Origin: Chionis minor
Lineage: Eukaryota; Chordata; Aves; Charadriiformes; Chionididae
Direction: 5' to 3'
NCBI GenBank assembly: GCA_013398295.1
Contig: VZSF01007835.1
Coordinates: forward strand, 737,201 to 801,200
Length of the DNA: 64,000 bases
A program made the translations under genes and the position numbers. The notes under the pieces are model-generated. The model did not search any database. It was not told the DNA's origin and was given only the letters and a program-made list of their open reading frames with translations. Below, piece after piece: positions 1-14,489 of this stretch. The first letter of the stretch is position 1; each line of letters opens with the position of its first letter.

Positions 1-239
1 GCTCTAAGGACTGTTGGAGGAGGGAAAGGACAACTGCATCCCGCCTGCCAGAGCGTGATGTCTCCCACCAGAGATTCGCTCCTGGGATTACAAACCCTGG
101 GTTGGTCTCTGCTGGAGGTGCTCGCTGTTTCACACACTCCCCTTGTCCCGCAGCCAGCATGTGACCCATCGGATGTTTGCCCTGAACCGACAGCCTTGCC
201 TGCCCAAAAAATGCCAATCCCAGCAATGAGCCACCACCA

Positions 240-266
240 CGCAGGCAGGCAGGCAGGCAGGCAGGC
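240..266. repeat. (CAGG)n microsatellite
   Basis: About six uninterrupted CAGG units. This is a simple tandem repeat with no evidence of function. Confidence 0.85.
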
Positions 267-3200
267 GAGCAAACCCTCTCACCCGGAGGTGTAAACTTTG
301 ACCTGGAAAACCTTCGAGTAGAAAATACCCTGCATTAACACGCAGCGTGGCAGTGAAACACCGGGTGTTAAGTGCAGGTGTAGTTCAAACGGTCTTCTCC
401 GCTTTTCCTCCTCAGCCTCCCGCAGCCTGCCAAGCCGCATCGCCTGGAAGCCCCAGCCACACTGCTGAGGCTGTGCCAAGCTCAGGGCAGTGGCTCCATT
501 AAAACCAGGGACCTGCAAAACGTCACAGGAGACTTGTTTTCATATAGACACGCTACCTCTGTCATGACAGCACGTGAGGAGCGCCATGCCGTGCCACTGC
601 AAGCCACACTGATGTTTGCAAGGACATCAGTCTGAGTTCAGCTGGGAAACTCTGAATGTAAGCACTTGGCATAGGCAGAAATGGGAGCACCTTCCCTTTC
701 CACCCCTTTCCAGTGGCAGGGGTGAACAATCCCAGCTGAAGACTTTAAATGGCGTTGTAGTAAACTAAGAAATCATTGCTGTCGTTTCTTGAAAGCAAGG
801 ACTATATTCCATCCTGTGTTGGTACAGCGCTAGCAGAGCCAGGCTCGCCTGATCCTACCCAGACAGGAGGGAAAACAGGGAGAGGTCAAGTGGAACTCTG
901 TCCCCTGGGATAATTACCCCACTGTTTTACACTTTCCCTTCTCCAAATAAATCCCACGTCCTGCAGAAGGCAGGCGTGCCGACTCCTTTCAGCACCACCG
1001 TTGCCACTAACCCCGACTCTCCCAATCCTGCTTCCCTCCTGCATTATTAAAGGAAAATACCGGGGTTTGGGGTTTTTTCCACCCCTGCAGAACAAACTTC
1101 AAAGGAGCGATTGAGACCTTGCCATTTCAATATGAAAAGACCGGGAGACCTGTTCTCCAGGGTTCAGCACATAACGCATGCCGCCTCATTTCACCCGATA
1201 ATCTCAGCGGGGGGCTCTGGAGGGGGATGGACAGCCAGGGGGGAAGCAGGGGGACAAGGTTCCCCAAGGTTAATCGCAAACTGCCTGCCGCATTCATCGC
1301 AGCGGTGCCTGATTGATGGGCACCATTAATCACTGCCCAGAGAGGCTGGAGGTAAGGCAGGAGCACCAGTGGCAGGCGGCGGGGGGGGACATGCTGTGAG
1401 GACAGGGAGAGGGTACCAGGACAGGAGCAGTGACACCCAGCCACCGTGAGTTGGGAGACAGACAGCTGCCACATCTGCCCACCTACAGAAAATATATATG
1501 ATAAGGCTTCTTTAAAGGCACAGAAGTGTATCTGTCCCTTCACTCGTCGTGTGGCATCTACATGCCCTCCTGCAACGCAAAGGACAGAAGCGGAGGCAGA
1601 GAGGAAAAGGTCTCTCCAGCCCTTTGAAATTCCCCGTGGCTTTCTGTGAGGGATCAGAATTTGGGATTCTGGCAAGGAGGAGGGTTCAGTGCAAGGTAAG
1701 GGTGGGCTTGTCTCAGAGCCGTAAGGCGATTAATAGAGTTTCTGTCATCTTCATGGCCTGAAATCTATCAGAGGTTTTTATAGGAACAATGAAGGCAGTA
1801 AAAGCCACCCAAGTGAGGTCAGATGAGGAGCTCGTGTGGGCAAGTGGGTCTATTTAGAGATGGAATAGCGGCATGTGATTTTTCTATCATTCCTGAAAAT
1901 TTAATATACTTTTTCTTTCATTCTGGTCCTAGCTGATGCTCACATTTCTAGACAGGCTGAGGCTCTGCCTCTAGTAATGAAATTTGCATCATCATGAACT
2001 ACCTAGCTGCAAACGACAGCCAGGGTTTGCAGCAGAGCTTGACACGTTGCAATACAACCTGCTGCGTTATGGAAGCAAGACGTGATTTCCACCACAGAGG
2101 TCTGAGCCATGCTCAGGCAGCTGTGCCAGGATGCCTGGGATGATTTGCTGCAATTGTTTCTGACATGGGCTGAAGGATAACTCATTTTGCTAAATGACCT
2201 GACATTTCTCTATTATTCTTCTTCATCCCACCTCCTGGCCTTGGCCACAGGAGTTAGTTCCTCAAGAACACGTGCAGTCCTTCTCCCAGGTCTCTTGTCC
2301 AAAGGAATGAGAAAGAAAGTGTGGTTTCCAGTAGAAATATTCTACAAGTTTCTTAATTGTTTCACATGAAACAGCTGTGTAACGTTTTCAGGTTTTGCTC
2401 TTGCAATGTCAAAGGCAGGAGCATTTGAATCCCATATGACTGCCAGGACAGGAAAAACATATTGCCCTGCTTTTGCTGGATGCATTTAGCGCCATTTTAA
2501 GATGAAGGCTTGATAGCCAGTGGATGAGGCTGTTGGCTTTTTGAGTCTGATCCGTGTTGTAGATCAGGTATGGTGACCACCAGTGATAAAGCAGGGTCCA
2601 TTTCTGATACTGCCTGACATGCATTACTACAGATGTGATGCAAAGGCCACGGAAAGCTACAGCAACCTGGAGGTCAGTGAACTGTGGGCTGAATATGTTA
2701 TTTCAAGAGACAACTTTTTGGACAGGGGGAAGTGCTTCAGCTTCCATGAGCACTCAGGTATATAGGGCAGGAGGCAACTCATCTACCCATGACCACCTAA
2801 AGCTGGCTACGACTGATGCATCTACTCACCACGGGCCCACCTACAGCTGTCAGGAGGGCCAGGCATCACCCAGGGGCAGTTGATCCCACGTCAAATAGTC
2901 ATTCTACAGCAAGCAGAATGAATTGCTCTCAGAAAATGCCTCTGTCTTCATGGGTTATTAAAGTAGATGACTAGTCAAATGACTAACTTGAAGTAGACAC
3001 CACAGTCCTAGATGGCTGAAGGGAGATATTTGGGCTGGATTTTTATCCTCTCCAGTTGCACCCAAAAGCGCTTCTTTCACCAGAGGCTGTTGACTTTGAA
3101 ATGGAGTCTCTGCAACATCCACTGACAGAGAAGAAATCATCAGAAAGTGTGGGTTTCTTTGATTTCATGATATTTTTTCCACAATATAGGCTGTCAGGCT

Positions 3201-5837
3201 TGTGGACGCGGTTGGTTTTTAAGTATATAAGCCATCTCTGATCCCCAGGTAGGGCCCTGTAATTCAGAAATTATGCTGAATTAACTTACTCTACATCAGT
3301 TACCTCAGCCCAGCAGCACTTCTTCCTTTCTCTTTGCTCCTGGCCATGACTACATTTAGTTCTTTCACAAAGAAAGAACTAATCTTAGTTTAAGTCCCTA
3401 TTTTAATGTGAATAACATTCCCTTTGTAGACCAGCTTTATAAAAAGCTGTGAGAAATAAGTCCCTGTTAAAGTGAATGACATCCTTGCCCAATTGCAGAG
3501 GGTCTGGGCACTTCCAGCATGGTCCATGGTTCTTGGGGGTCTATGGAAAAATTCAGCTCCATCAGGAACCTGCGCTTAGACTTGTTGCTCACCAGCTGGG
3601 GCAGCCTGGGTGAATTGACATCTTTTACCATCACTGCCTCGCTTTTACTTCTGGATCTTACTCCAGCCTTACGAAATCTGCCTGTTGAACTGCATCAGCA
3701 GGGATGAGGGTGGGCTGGGCATCTCGGAGCAGGCGGCTTCTTTGTGTGAAGGCAGACATGGTCCTTGGGCCTGGAAACATCTCTAAGTCAGGGTTGTTTT
3801 GCCATCCTGGGTGCATGTTTCAACGGCAACATTATTGTAAAACAGCTTTGTGTTTACTTTGTGTACAGAAAAGATAAAATCAGCATTTATATGCAAACAT
3901 GAACCAACAAGGAATTTCAAAATCCTGCCATTTCACTCCTCTGAGAAGGAGAGCCAGGGTTATTGTGTAACCAGAAACATCTGAAAGCTGGGGATTTTCT
4001 GGGTCCAAATTCAATTTAGATTATAAGAGGCTAATTTAGGATCTGACTGTATCACCTTGGGCAGCCAAAATAGGATCTGAAATGCATGGAGACAAGGACT
4101 TTGGGGTGGAGAGTTCTCCATTTTGGACAACCTGGGGCACCATGTTGGATCTGAGCTTTCCTTTACAAATAAAGAAGGTGAAGAAACACGAGCCAGCTGC
4201 TCAGCCAGGGTGAGCCACCAAAGCCCACTCTGATGTCCCCGTCTGCCCTGGGGAACAGGGACGTTCACGCACCCACCCCAGCCCTGCCTTTCCAGGGCAG
4301 CCAGCATGCACAGCCGGAGCAGAGCTCAGCAGAGGCATGACCGCTTGAATGTCAAGGTCTGAGAGCATCAAACATGCAGAATAAGGGCTTTTAGTGGGAT
4401 TTCATAGCTGGAGCTCTGTATCTTGCCTCTGTGCGTTTATGATTGCTCAGGGACACATGCCGGGCTGGGGCGGAGGGGGGGACTGGGAAACACGGGGTTC
4501 AAAGCAGAGAGCCGCTCACGGTTTTCTAAAAGAAAATATCCACAGGAAAAACTTTAGGGCACAGGTGTTACCCATCTCTTGGAGGGCCTGATGATTGTTA
4601 AGCACCACCGGAGAAAAAGCCTGACTCCATTTAGCACAGAGCTTTGGCCCTAGGCTTGCAGCCTCGGCTGTGCGAGCGTGGCCCTGCTTCGGGCTGGTCA
4701 GAGCCATGTGCCTCTTGTTCCTCCGGTGGAGCTACATCAGGCTCAGGGCATCATTTCTAAATGCCTTCCCTGGCTTTAAAAATGATGTGCAAGGAGAGCC
4801 CAGCACGACGGATGCTGAAACTGTGCTCAAGGAGAAAGATAACCCTGTGGGAAGCACTTGTGAACAGGACCACCTTCCTCACCACGTCACTGTGCCAACC
4901 GTGGCGGGTTCAGCATCCCGTGGGCTGCTGCGTTCCCACCTGGTAAGCAGGAAAGCGAGGTGCCCTGCAATGCCCTGCTGCCTGCCTGCTGGGAAGAGAG
5001 GGGCTAGTGGGACAGAGGGGTGTTTCTCAGGTGACCTGAGGATAAAAAAGAGGAGCAGTGGGACTGTTTGCGGTGCTCGCTGAAGGAACCCCACGGCATG
5101 GCCATCCCTTGCAGCCATGCGGAGCTGCCGTGCAGGGCCACAGCCCTGGCAGGTGGCTGAGCTCCACCAAAGCGAGCAGAGACTAATAAAAATTGATAAA
5201 TCAGCAGGAACCGGAGGGAAACAAGAAAAGCCAGGAGCAGCCCAGAGGCACAGCGGGACAAGCTGTGGGTAGGTTCTTGCTGCACCCAGACCAGCACATG
5301 TTTTTTTTCTCCCCCAGTAAACATTCCCGGTGCAGGCTGTGGCTGGATATTTGCTCCTGGAAGGTGGGTGCCTGAGCACCCTAGGCCACCCCAGCGTGAA
5401 TCTGGATCTGGTACCCTCGCCGGGAAGGCTGCTGTGGGCGTTTGAGTAAGATGGAAAAAGGGACACGTGGGATCTCTTTTGGGGGCCAAATCTGCAAATT
5501 CTCTGCACCCCCTGGCTCACTGCAGGATGCTGGGCAGGTTGCACCCCCTCCCACCCCCCAATAAACTCCCCATGCTTGTGGCCTCAGTGCCACCCCTGCT
5601 TAGCCGGGGCAAGTGGGGGTGCAAAAAGGAGCATCTGCCCCAGGGCTGCCCCCTCTCTGGGGCACTCTCCCTCCCAGCTGCCACCCTCCCCTAGCCCCAG
5701 GGTCTTATTTCCCTGGGGGCGTGGGGATAAATAAGGATAAGGAGGGAGAAAAGGTCACCTGGGTGGTAGCCACAAAAGGGGACATTGTGCCTCCGGGGAG
5801 GGGGAGCACTTTGATGCAGCCTGGATGAAAGCAGGAA

Positions 5838-5876
5838 GGGGGGCGGAAAGGGGGGGGGGCAAACAGGAGGAGGGGC
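5838..5876 (+). repeat. G-rich tract with G-quadruplex potential
   Basis: Runs of six, ten and four G separated by short spacers on the plus strand could fold into a G-quadruplex. It lies about 150 bases before a long polypyrimidine tract. No gene start is evident next to it. Confidence 0.6.
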
Positions 5877-5995
5877 CGATACCAAAACCTCTCCCAGCTG
5901 GCACACAAGTCAGGATGGTCCCTTTCTTTAGATGGATAGAGACAGACAGAACGCGGGGTGGCCAGGGGCCAGCCTGCCCCTGAACCCCCAGCCTT

Positions 5996-6112
5996 TTCAA
6001 GCCCTTTCTCCCCCCTCCTTCCTCAGCCTCTCACTTTCTTCCATTTTTTCCATTTTCTTTCTTTCCTTCACTCCCCTGCTCCACCTCCCACTTCCAACTC
6101 TTTCTACTGTGG
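5996..6112 (+). repeat. Polypyrimidine tract
   Basis: More than 100 bases made almost only of C and T on the plus strand, with scattered A. Such tracts are common low-complexity DNA and can adopt triplex structure. It explains the spurious open frames here, because stop codons need purines. Confidence 0.6.
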
Positions 6113-9100
6113 TGAGAGCACCGAAAAAGAAAGTGGGGAGATATACAATCCAAAGTTAATTTAAAGGAGTGGTGGGGAGAGGAAGACCAAAGGCAGCAGT
6201 GGAGAAAAATGGACTCAGGGAGCCTATGGGGAGACCCCCTCCATACACATGAGCCATGACATGGTTTTTGGACCCCGGTGCAAGCTGTGGACTGGAAATT
6301 CCATGGCAGGACTGAATCCTGGACAGAGAGTTCTTGGGACTGTTACACCATACAGACCCCTGCCCTCTGAGATGCTTTAGGAGCATAAAGCTGGAGCAAC
6401 AAGGCCACCCCCATGGCTGGAGAAGTTTGGGGACAAGCTGTCCCTCTACAGATGCCCCCAGCTGCTCTTACGGGGTTTGCTGGGGGCAATTTCTTGCCAT
6501 GGGGGTGGCTCCAGCCTGGGGCATTGCCCTGCAGATGTCTGGGCTCACTCCTGGTTTGAATCTCCTCCGCTTTTCTACACCCTCAGTAGGAAACAAGGTC
6601 CAAAGTCCTACTGCTTCAAGTCAAGACATGAGGCAAGCAGACCATACATGTTATTTCTTCCAATCTGCCAGTTTTCAGCTGGTCACCAGACTTTTTCCAA
6701 CACAGACTTGCTAGCACTTTGTTAAGATAGAGGCAGAGCCCAGGATTTTTCAGGTAGCTCAGATGTCATCGCTGTACTTTGCTACAATTCAGAGGGGCTT
6801 CAAAATCTCCAGAAAACCAAAACAAAATAAGTTGATCCAAAGTGGAGTCTATGCTTCAGCAAATGATCTGTTGTACATTTTGACAGTGCAGAACTTTGGA
6901 GATTTCAATAAAATGTTTAACATTTTGGAATCAAAAGTCATTCCATCCAAACAGCTCCCAAAATTAACAATTTTGTAACCCAAATGCTGCACTTACAAAA
7001 CGTCTCTTATTCACTGCTTCTTCTGTTCTACTAAAAGAAAAAGCTACGTGGGAAAACAACCCCTCCATTCAGACAATAAATTAACAGGGGAAAGAAAGCA
7101 GCGATAAATCCCCCACATAGTTTATTTTCAATAAATAACTTAATCAGCTCTGGCAAACTAATAGCTTCCATAATGCTTAGCTCGGAACTTAGTTGGACGT
7201 TCATTACTTGCTTTGTCGCATGCTGACAAGCAATGTTTGAAGTGAATTGTTTTAAGTCTCCACCAGAAGTCTCAACTCACTTCTCCTATTCAAATAAAAC
7301 AAAACAAATCGAAAAGGGTATGAATAAATCAACACAAGACATTTACTTTGCACTTATCTTAACTCTTCTAGCTTATAACAATTTGTCAGAAACAGCTATA
7401 CAGCTATTTGGATTGCTTCTGTTCAAGCAGGCGTGCATCGCGACCCACTGCCCGGCTATGCCAGGTATAATCCTGCCAGGCAACGTGGCTTTCTCACGGG
7501 ATGAAGTACTGAGCTCCTCCAGCCATGCCTAAGCTGCTCCTTGCTGTCTGTGTCCCGAGTGCCCTCCACAGCGGCTGAAGACAGCGGTCGCGAGACGCAG
7601 TTATCGTATCCGGTACAAGGACGCAGCGATGCCATGGTGCACCCACACGGTGGGGATGCTCCTTCATCCGGGCAAGGCTGAGGGTGATGAGAAGCTGGGA
7701 TGGGAAGGTGGGAGCACCGTGCAGGTGGCTGTTTGGTTCACCTGCAGGGAACGGTCCCCAGTCCTGTGCCCCCAGATGCAGCAGAAGCAAACAACTTGCA
7801 GGCAGCCTGCCCCTCTTCCCACCCCAGCCTGTGCTTCCAGCAGCCTCCAAAGTCCGCGTCCTCTGCTCCTTGTCCAGCTCTGGGTGACTTCTTCCATGCG
7901 CACACCAAGTGCAGCGCTTGTCCTACACTCCACATCGCATCCACGGGTCCATGTAGCTTGGACCCAACCAGCCATGGGATGTGCAAGATGTGGACACTGT
8001 CCTTGCTTTCTCCAGCAGGTTTTGCTGCACCAAGGGAGTTGGTTGTGATTTCTGCTGGGCCTGGAAGAGTGCTCAGAGGTCACTTTAACAAGTTGTGTTC
8101 TTCTCTCTAACAGCAAGACTTGCCTGCTGGCAACCATTAGCTCTCTTCAGCATCATAAACAGAGTCAAATTCAGTTTATACCACGTCTGAACTTGGCTTA
8201 GGCATTAGTTTTTCTGCCAGTACATCTCTGTTTTCAACTCCAGTCAGCACTGGTTTGAAGTTGTTACTGTCTGGTGGTTGGGGTTTTTTTGGTGGTGTGT
8301 GCATCCTAAATGAGCTTTGTGGTCTCGCCACTTCAAAAGCCTCTCTCTACTCTCACCCCTCTTTACTGGCAGTCCTCTAGCAAGGCCAAAGACCAAAGGG
8401 TATAAACTATGTCAGTAGCATCCCAGGTCTGTGGGACACAGCCTATGGGACAGGCACTGGGGCTACTGGAGAGCAGGTTTTGGGGGAATCAGGCAAGGAG
8501 ACAGTGCAGAGCCATGCCAGGGCACACTGAGACCTGCTCCCCATCCTTATCTCTATTCAAATCAGACCCAAATACAGTAAGTGCTGTGAATTTCAAGCTG
8601 CTGTCAAACGTTTCACCCTCTCCATTGCCCCGTTTGCTCTGGCACCAGGTGTCTCCTGGGCAAGGAGAAGCAGTTCTGGGAGGGTCTGGCCAGGGCAGAG
8701 CCCCCTCAGCGGGGAATCGCGCGCAGGTGCTTCCCCAAAGGGAGCAACCGCTTCCACTGACACCATTTGGCTTTCCTTTGATATAAGGAAGCCGATGCCG
8801 AAGGCAGACTGGTGCCAGGGATGTGGGAGCCAGCAGCCTGTGAGGAGGGGCTTTGCAGGTAGTGTGCTGGTAAGAGGATGATGGTATTTACTAATACTTC
8901 TAAGCTAGATTTTTATTTACCCAGTGGGTTTCACCTGCTCTTTCTGTGTATGGTTCTGCTAAAGGGACTGTGGCTTCTTTGTCGAGCCTTGAAGGAATTG
9001 TGTGTGTGAAAGTGGGAAACAGAGAGAAAGGGAAAAGTTGTTACAGTATTGCAACACTTCCTCCTAGTATTTAATATCCTGATAAAATTCATCTTTTTTT

Positions 9101-12100
9101 AAACAAAAAAAAAATCTTGAAGTGCTTCACTCAAGGGAAAGATATTTGCTGTGTTATAAAAGTGTCAACATTTCACTTACAAATTGGTCATTCTTTTGGC
9201 AGTGACTTTAACAGAAAATTCCCCTTGGGGCTATCATGCCTCTCTCTGTTGGTTTTTCTTCCCCTTTAAAAAAAAAAAAAACAAACAACTTAAAAAGCAA
9301 GCACAATTTACTGGGTCTGGTGACTGGATAACTATTGTACTGCAGGCTTTAAGTGGTGGGGCTGAGGCCAGGAGATGAAAGGAGATGAAGAGAGGAGAGA
9401 ACTGAAGCTTCTCCAGCAGCAAGGTGGATGCTCGTAGGTCAAAGCTTGAAGTGCTGCCCTGGTCCCTGCAGCCAAACAATCATCTTGCCAGAAGCTTCTC
9501 CTTTTCTGCTGTTTATACTTCTGATCTTACTAACATCTACCTGTAAACAGAAGCATTTGGCAGGGGGGGACAGGACACAGCCTAGTACTTCATTTCTCTG
9601 CGCTTCTTGCTCTGATTTAATGCACTATGCCTTCTACTGCTGACCACTTTCTTGCACTTGTTTCTCCTTTACATTTCTGTGTTCCTCTACATGACTGTTT
9701 ATTTCTCCTCTACTGTAAAACAACACTGATAACTTGGGCAGATGTTAAATGTCTGTGTTGTCTTGGGTTTTTCCTGCTCATCATGTGTAGATGCTGGTGT
9801 TGGAGCCTACCAGCTGGCTGGGGTTTCTCTGAGGATCTCTCTCCTGCCTCACCTGTATGTAGCACAGCCATGCTAGGACTTGTGTGGATCACTTCACTTA
9901 TTCTTTTGCCACCTTGTTGTGCCCTGGGACAAAAGAGAGGGGACAACAGGAGTGAGGAGGCAGGCAGCACTCTGCAGAAATTGAGGATTTATTCATCCTG
10001 ATCTGGACAATGCTCTGTCTGATTGTAGCCTCTCAAGAAGAGTGAAGAATCTCCATTATTAATACAGTGGAAATCAGTCTCTGATGTTTATGCCACACTT
10101 TCCCTAAGCTGAGGATGCCGATATTCCCCTTCAATTTTCCCCTCTTGCTGATGGTGACAGCAGAGGTGCAAAGCAGCCCCTCTTACTGGGAAGTGCCTTA
10201 GGTATGCCACTTTTCCCATTCTTGTACTAACTTTAGCTTCCTCCTTAGTAGATCTTTATTACGGGGGAAATAATGGATGGAAGAAATTATTTGAATATAA
10301 TAAAAAGACAGAGCACTGCTAAGTGTAAAATCTCTCCATGTTCTTACTTAGCTACAGGAGCATCCATTCACCTCTCCAAAGAGCGAGCGCCAGGGACCGG
10401 CTTGGGAGGACCCGTGGTGAGGTCCCAAGGGATGCTCTGAAAGCACCTGGCAGAGCTCCTCCATCCACGTGTGCCAGGGCATGCAGAGAGCTCAGAAGGA
10501 GCTGGGGCTCCATGGTGTCCGTGGGATTGGAAGTGATTTGTTACACTGCCTGATAGCCCCCTGAGGGTGCAATGTTAACATGCGATTACAGCTGGTGCCG
10601 CTTTAATATTGTTGGTCACATTACTCCCAGGTATACCTTTGGCTCGTGCTTTGTTGACGGCAGTTTCTGGGAAGAAAACCGAACCCTTGTTGGCCGATGC
10701 CCAAACTGGGCGAAGCCCGGCCAGCTCTGCCTGCTGTTGACTGTGCAAGGGGCTGCCTTTCTCTCTTTGACTACGCAGGCTCCCAGGCTCCTGGCCCGCC
10801 TCCAATCCAGATAAGAAATGACTGAAAATTGTTACTGTTAGCTGGCTACTCGGTGACCTGCATGAAAAAGAGTGAAATGACCTCTGGACTAGTCTCGGCA
10901 CACAGCCGTCTGCCCACAAACCGTGGCAGGCGAGAAGCCCTGGTAGGCAGACCAAAGGCTGGCAAGACAAGTATTTTCCTGGCGGCTGCTCCCCGCAGAC
11001 GGGAGGGGAGGGAGAAGCAAGCTGATAGGCACGAGCTCGCCTCGCTGCCTGCTGTGCTTGGTCTGTAACAAGATCTTTACAAGGTGTTAATGTAAAAGTG
11101 AGTTGTTATAAATTGGAAACCAACCCGCGGCTGTTCCCTGCAGGAGGATCCGTGGTAAAGCCGGTATTCACTGGTGGTATCATGTGGTGGCAGGAACAGG
11201 AGGAGGCCCTCTTCCCTTGGACTCTTAAAGTGCTCCAAGGAGGCTCCTTGGAGACCCCTGCAGTGCTGGGGCTCTGCTGCAGGCACTTGGCCGGCAAGAA
11301 GGACCAGCAACGCCATGGAGATGCTGCAGGACACGCTCATGCCCGCTTCCTAGCACTTCTCAGGGTGCGCAAGCCTTCAAACAGGCTGCATAGCCCTTTC
11401 TTACAAAATTACTTTCTTAACAACATGTGGAGAAATCTGGAAGGAACGTGGCCGTGCAGCTGAACCTGAGGTTGCCCACGAGGGGTGACAGTGTTGTTTA
11501 AACAACTAGAGTCCAATAATGAATGGTTCATTGCAGGGAACTATTCTTACTCTGTGCTGGGCTGCATCTGCTTCGGGTAACAAGAAAAGGTTCAGCCTAA
11601 GCAACTCAAAATGCCAAAGGAAGGGACCGTGGTTGAAAATTGAACAGTTCTTTCAGGTTGGGGAGGGAGGCAGCTAACCCTGACACCACCCTGCAACTTG
11701 TTTCGTGCTTGTCATGTCTGTGACCTGTGAAGCACTGCACAGGAAAATGGGAACCCATTGGTGGATGTAGATATGAGAGATTTACAGAAGGGTGCTTTGT
11801 AGCTGCACATGGACAAGCCCGTGCCTCCTGGTGCTCTCGGCTTGCTGCTGCTTTTTTTTTTTTTTCTCCTCCTTCTCTCCTTAATTCTCGGAATTCCTCA
11901 GCATATTTCTTCTGCCTGAATCTGACTCTCCTGCAGCCTCGTACCTTAGGGCTGGGCTTGTGTCTTCCTGGGGAGCTGGAGCTTCCATTTTAGGCACGGA
12001 ATTTCTACTTATACATCTGAAGAGAAATGATGTGCTCATCAGAGACGTTTCCGATCGTCCCTGCCACAAGTGTTTCAGGTAGCAGTTTAGGCAGGCATCC

Positions 12101-14489
12101 AGGCTTCCTGGAAGCCCTTGGTTGATGGCAGCTAACCCAGACACTGAAGGTCCCACCATCATGTGGAGGTGGCTCCTCCAGGCAGCGGAAGCACCTAGCT
12201 GAGAAGGCAGATCCGGTGTTACTCTCGCTGCTTATAGATGACCCTCATGGTCGGAGGGCTTTCATCTCCAAGTCTTTGCTCTGGCACTATTTTGCATAAA
12301 TGGAGCAGAGAAGTCTAGGTGTGAGCTTCTAGTTGGGAATCTTCTCAGCTTGGTCCAGGACATCTTCAGGTGGCTGTTGAAGAGAACAGGAGTGAGTTGG
12401 GTTGGCCAAAGGTACCTGGTGTCTGCATCTGCCAGAGAACCTACCTTGCATCCTCCCTAATGCTTTCTCAAATGGGGCAGAATGATTCAATACCCTCCTC
12501 TCTGGTGGAGCATCTTTAGCAGCTTGATCTGGGAAATCTGCTACTGACTTGTGGTCACCGTGGTTGGGGAAAGAAGACCTTCTGTCCATCTTGTGTTTCT
12601 AAAACAGATACATATCCTTCTCCCTGCACCCACTTTTCCCTCAAGTGTTTGGAATACTCCTGACCACCTTGTTTTTTTCCAAAGTAAATCGTACATTCCT
12701 GATTTCGCCCTACTTAAGTTTCTACTGAAACACTGGCTGACAGTGTTAAGGTAACTTGTGATGCTGAATAAGCTCTTCCCACCCCACCCCCCACCCCCAT
12801 ATTAATTTTGCTTAATTGAGAACTGTTCACAGCTATTTTCTTCCCAGTACAGTTACAGTTGCTGCTGCAACAGTATCTTGATGTGATGTGACAAACCTAG
12901 GAATGATGCTGGGAGCTGCTTGACTGAGAGATAAATATTGCTTTTGGAAATACAAAAATGATCAGTGCTCCTAAGGAAGGAAACCAAACATCCTGTCAAG
13001 CAGTAGTGAAACTCTCTAAATAAATGCGTTCTGCCATAATGGGACACTTGTGCAGATAAATGCAGCACTTCTGATTTCTAAATTGCTTGGAAAAGATGGC
13101 ATGCTCTTGTTTTAGGCTGACAATAAGTATGTGGGAATCTGCATGGATTTATGCCTGACTGGTAAATTTTTATTTTTTTTTAGGTCATCTGTGAGGGTGA
13201 AGCCCCTAAACCTCCACTGGGGAAAGGTACCATGACACCCTGGAGCCCCACCAGCCCTATCTGCTGCTACCAAGCATAGCAGATCCCTCAACAGCGAGTC
13301 TGCTCACAGCTCTCACTCCTACCTGTGGGGCTGTGGGAAGAGCCACACAGGACAAAATCTTTGCAAGTAATTTATTAAGCATTTCAATTCCTGAGGCCTT
13401 TGAAATGGGCCTGTTTATTAGAGCAACTTTGACTAGAGAATGAACTTGAAGCACAGTTAACTATTGCTCTTGCTTGCAGGCTCTTAAATGCTACTTGCTG
13501 TTAGAGCATTTTCCCATGTTATTTTTTTCCCCCTCTTTAAATGGAATCATGTATGTGGAATAGTCTTATAGATCTGGATTAGAGCACCTATTGCAATTTG
13601 GGGCTTCTGAGTGCCTGTACTCCTGAAAACTTCTGCCTTCCCAGTACTAACACAGCGCAGAGATTATACACGCAGTCCCAGCAAAGTAGGTCAATTTTAA
13701 TAAACCTTCCTGCTTTGTGTTCGCTCAGCATATTCTATAGGCCAGCCCATTTTGCTCCCTTTGACTATTAACATTCACTAGAGCTGTTTAAGGGAACAAC
13801 AGCCTCCGCCATTCTTTTTCATGCCATCATCACCTTGTTTCACTGCAATCTGTCTTACCTTGGGCTCACCTCTACTGAAGCTGGTCTTGAGTACGAGACC
13901 AAAAGTAACAGACAGCTTAGAAATCTCTAACAGAAATTTCTAATGTGCAACTCACGTTTGCTTATTGCCTTTAGATAAAGTAGACATACACGCAGCCGAA
14001 GTTAGAGTAGGTCAGAGTGGGACACTGCTGGCTCTGTGGGCTCGTTGAATGCCAACACTGTTCTTGGAGCTGCTACTGCTCCCTAGAACAAAGGCACCCC
14101 AAACTAATTCTGCAGAGTAGCTGCCAGGATGCAAAAAGCTTCAGAGACCCCACTCGTTCCTTACCTTCCCATCACTGTAGGCAAGGGCAGCACAGCCTGC
14201 AGCACGCTCTGGAAAGGGGTTACTAGCACTGAACCTGCCCTGTCTCCCGTACACACGTGCACCTCCCCATATATCATCTCTGCGGTACCTGCACCGAGTG
14301 CTGAGTTTGTAAAAGTTGAAGGGGGGGGAAGGAAAAGCAAGCCTGGAGGTGATGCTGTGCTGCCCATGAAACCTGGTCCAGGAGAATTGCCTTGTGGCAG
14401 TGTCACTGATTACTCCCCTCTCCCACCCCATCAGGTAGAAGTTACCTTGGGCATCCCCAGCAAACAGACACTTCTTACAGCCCTAGAGC

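Larger units (their letters stand above)
1..14480. other. Intergenic DNA, ASCL2 3' side
   Basis: I found no gene here. All open frames are under about 225 codons, overlap one another on both strands, and show no recognisable domain or matching set of splice sites. By synteny with other vertebrates TH would lie further left, but none of its exons was seen. The block holds a CAGG microsatellite near 240, a G-rich tract near 5.84 kb, a polypyrimidine tract near 6.0-6.1 kb, an AT-rich block at 6.8-7.5 kb, and short A/T tracts near 9.1, 9.27 and 11.85 kb. It may hold distal ASCL2 regulatory DNA, but that is inference only. Confidence 0.6.

Noticed and set aside
4879..5544. 221-codon minus-strand open frame
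   Set aside because: No recognisable domain and no splice-site support. GC-rich composition and several overlapping open frames suggest chance.
1..14000. TH exons
   Set aside because: Looked for because TH is the next gene in other vertebrates. No hydroxylase-domain sequence was seen on either strand.
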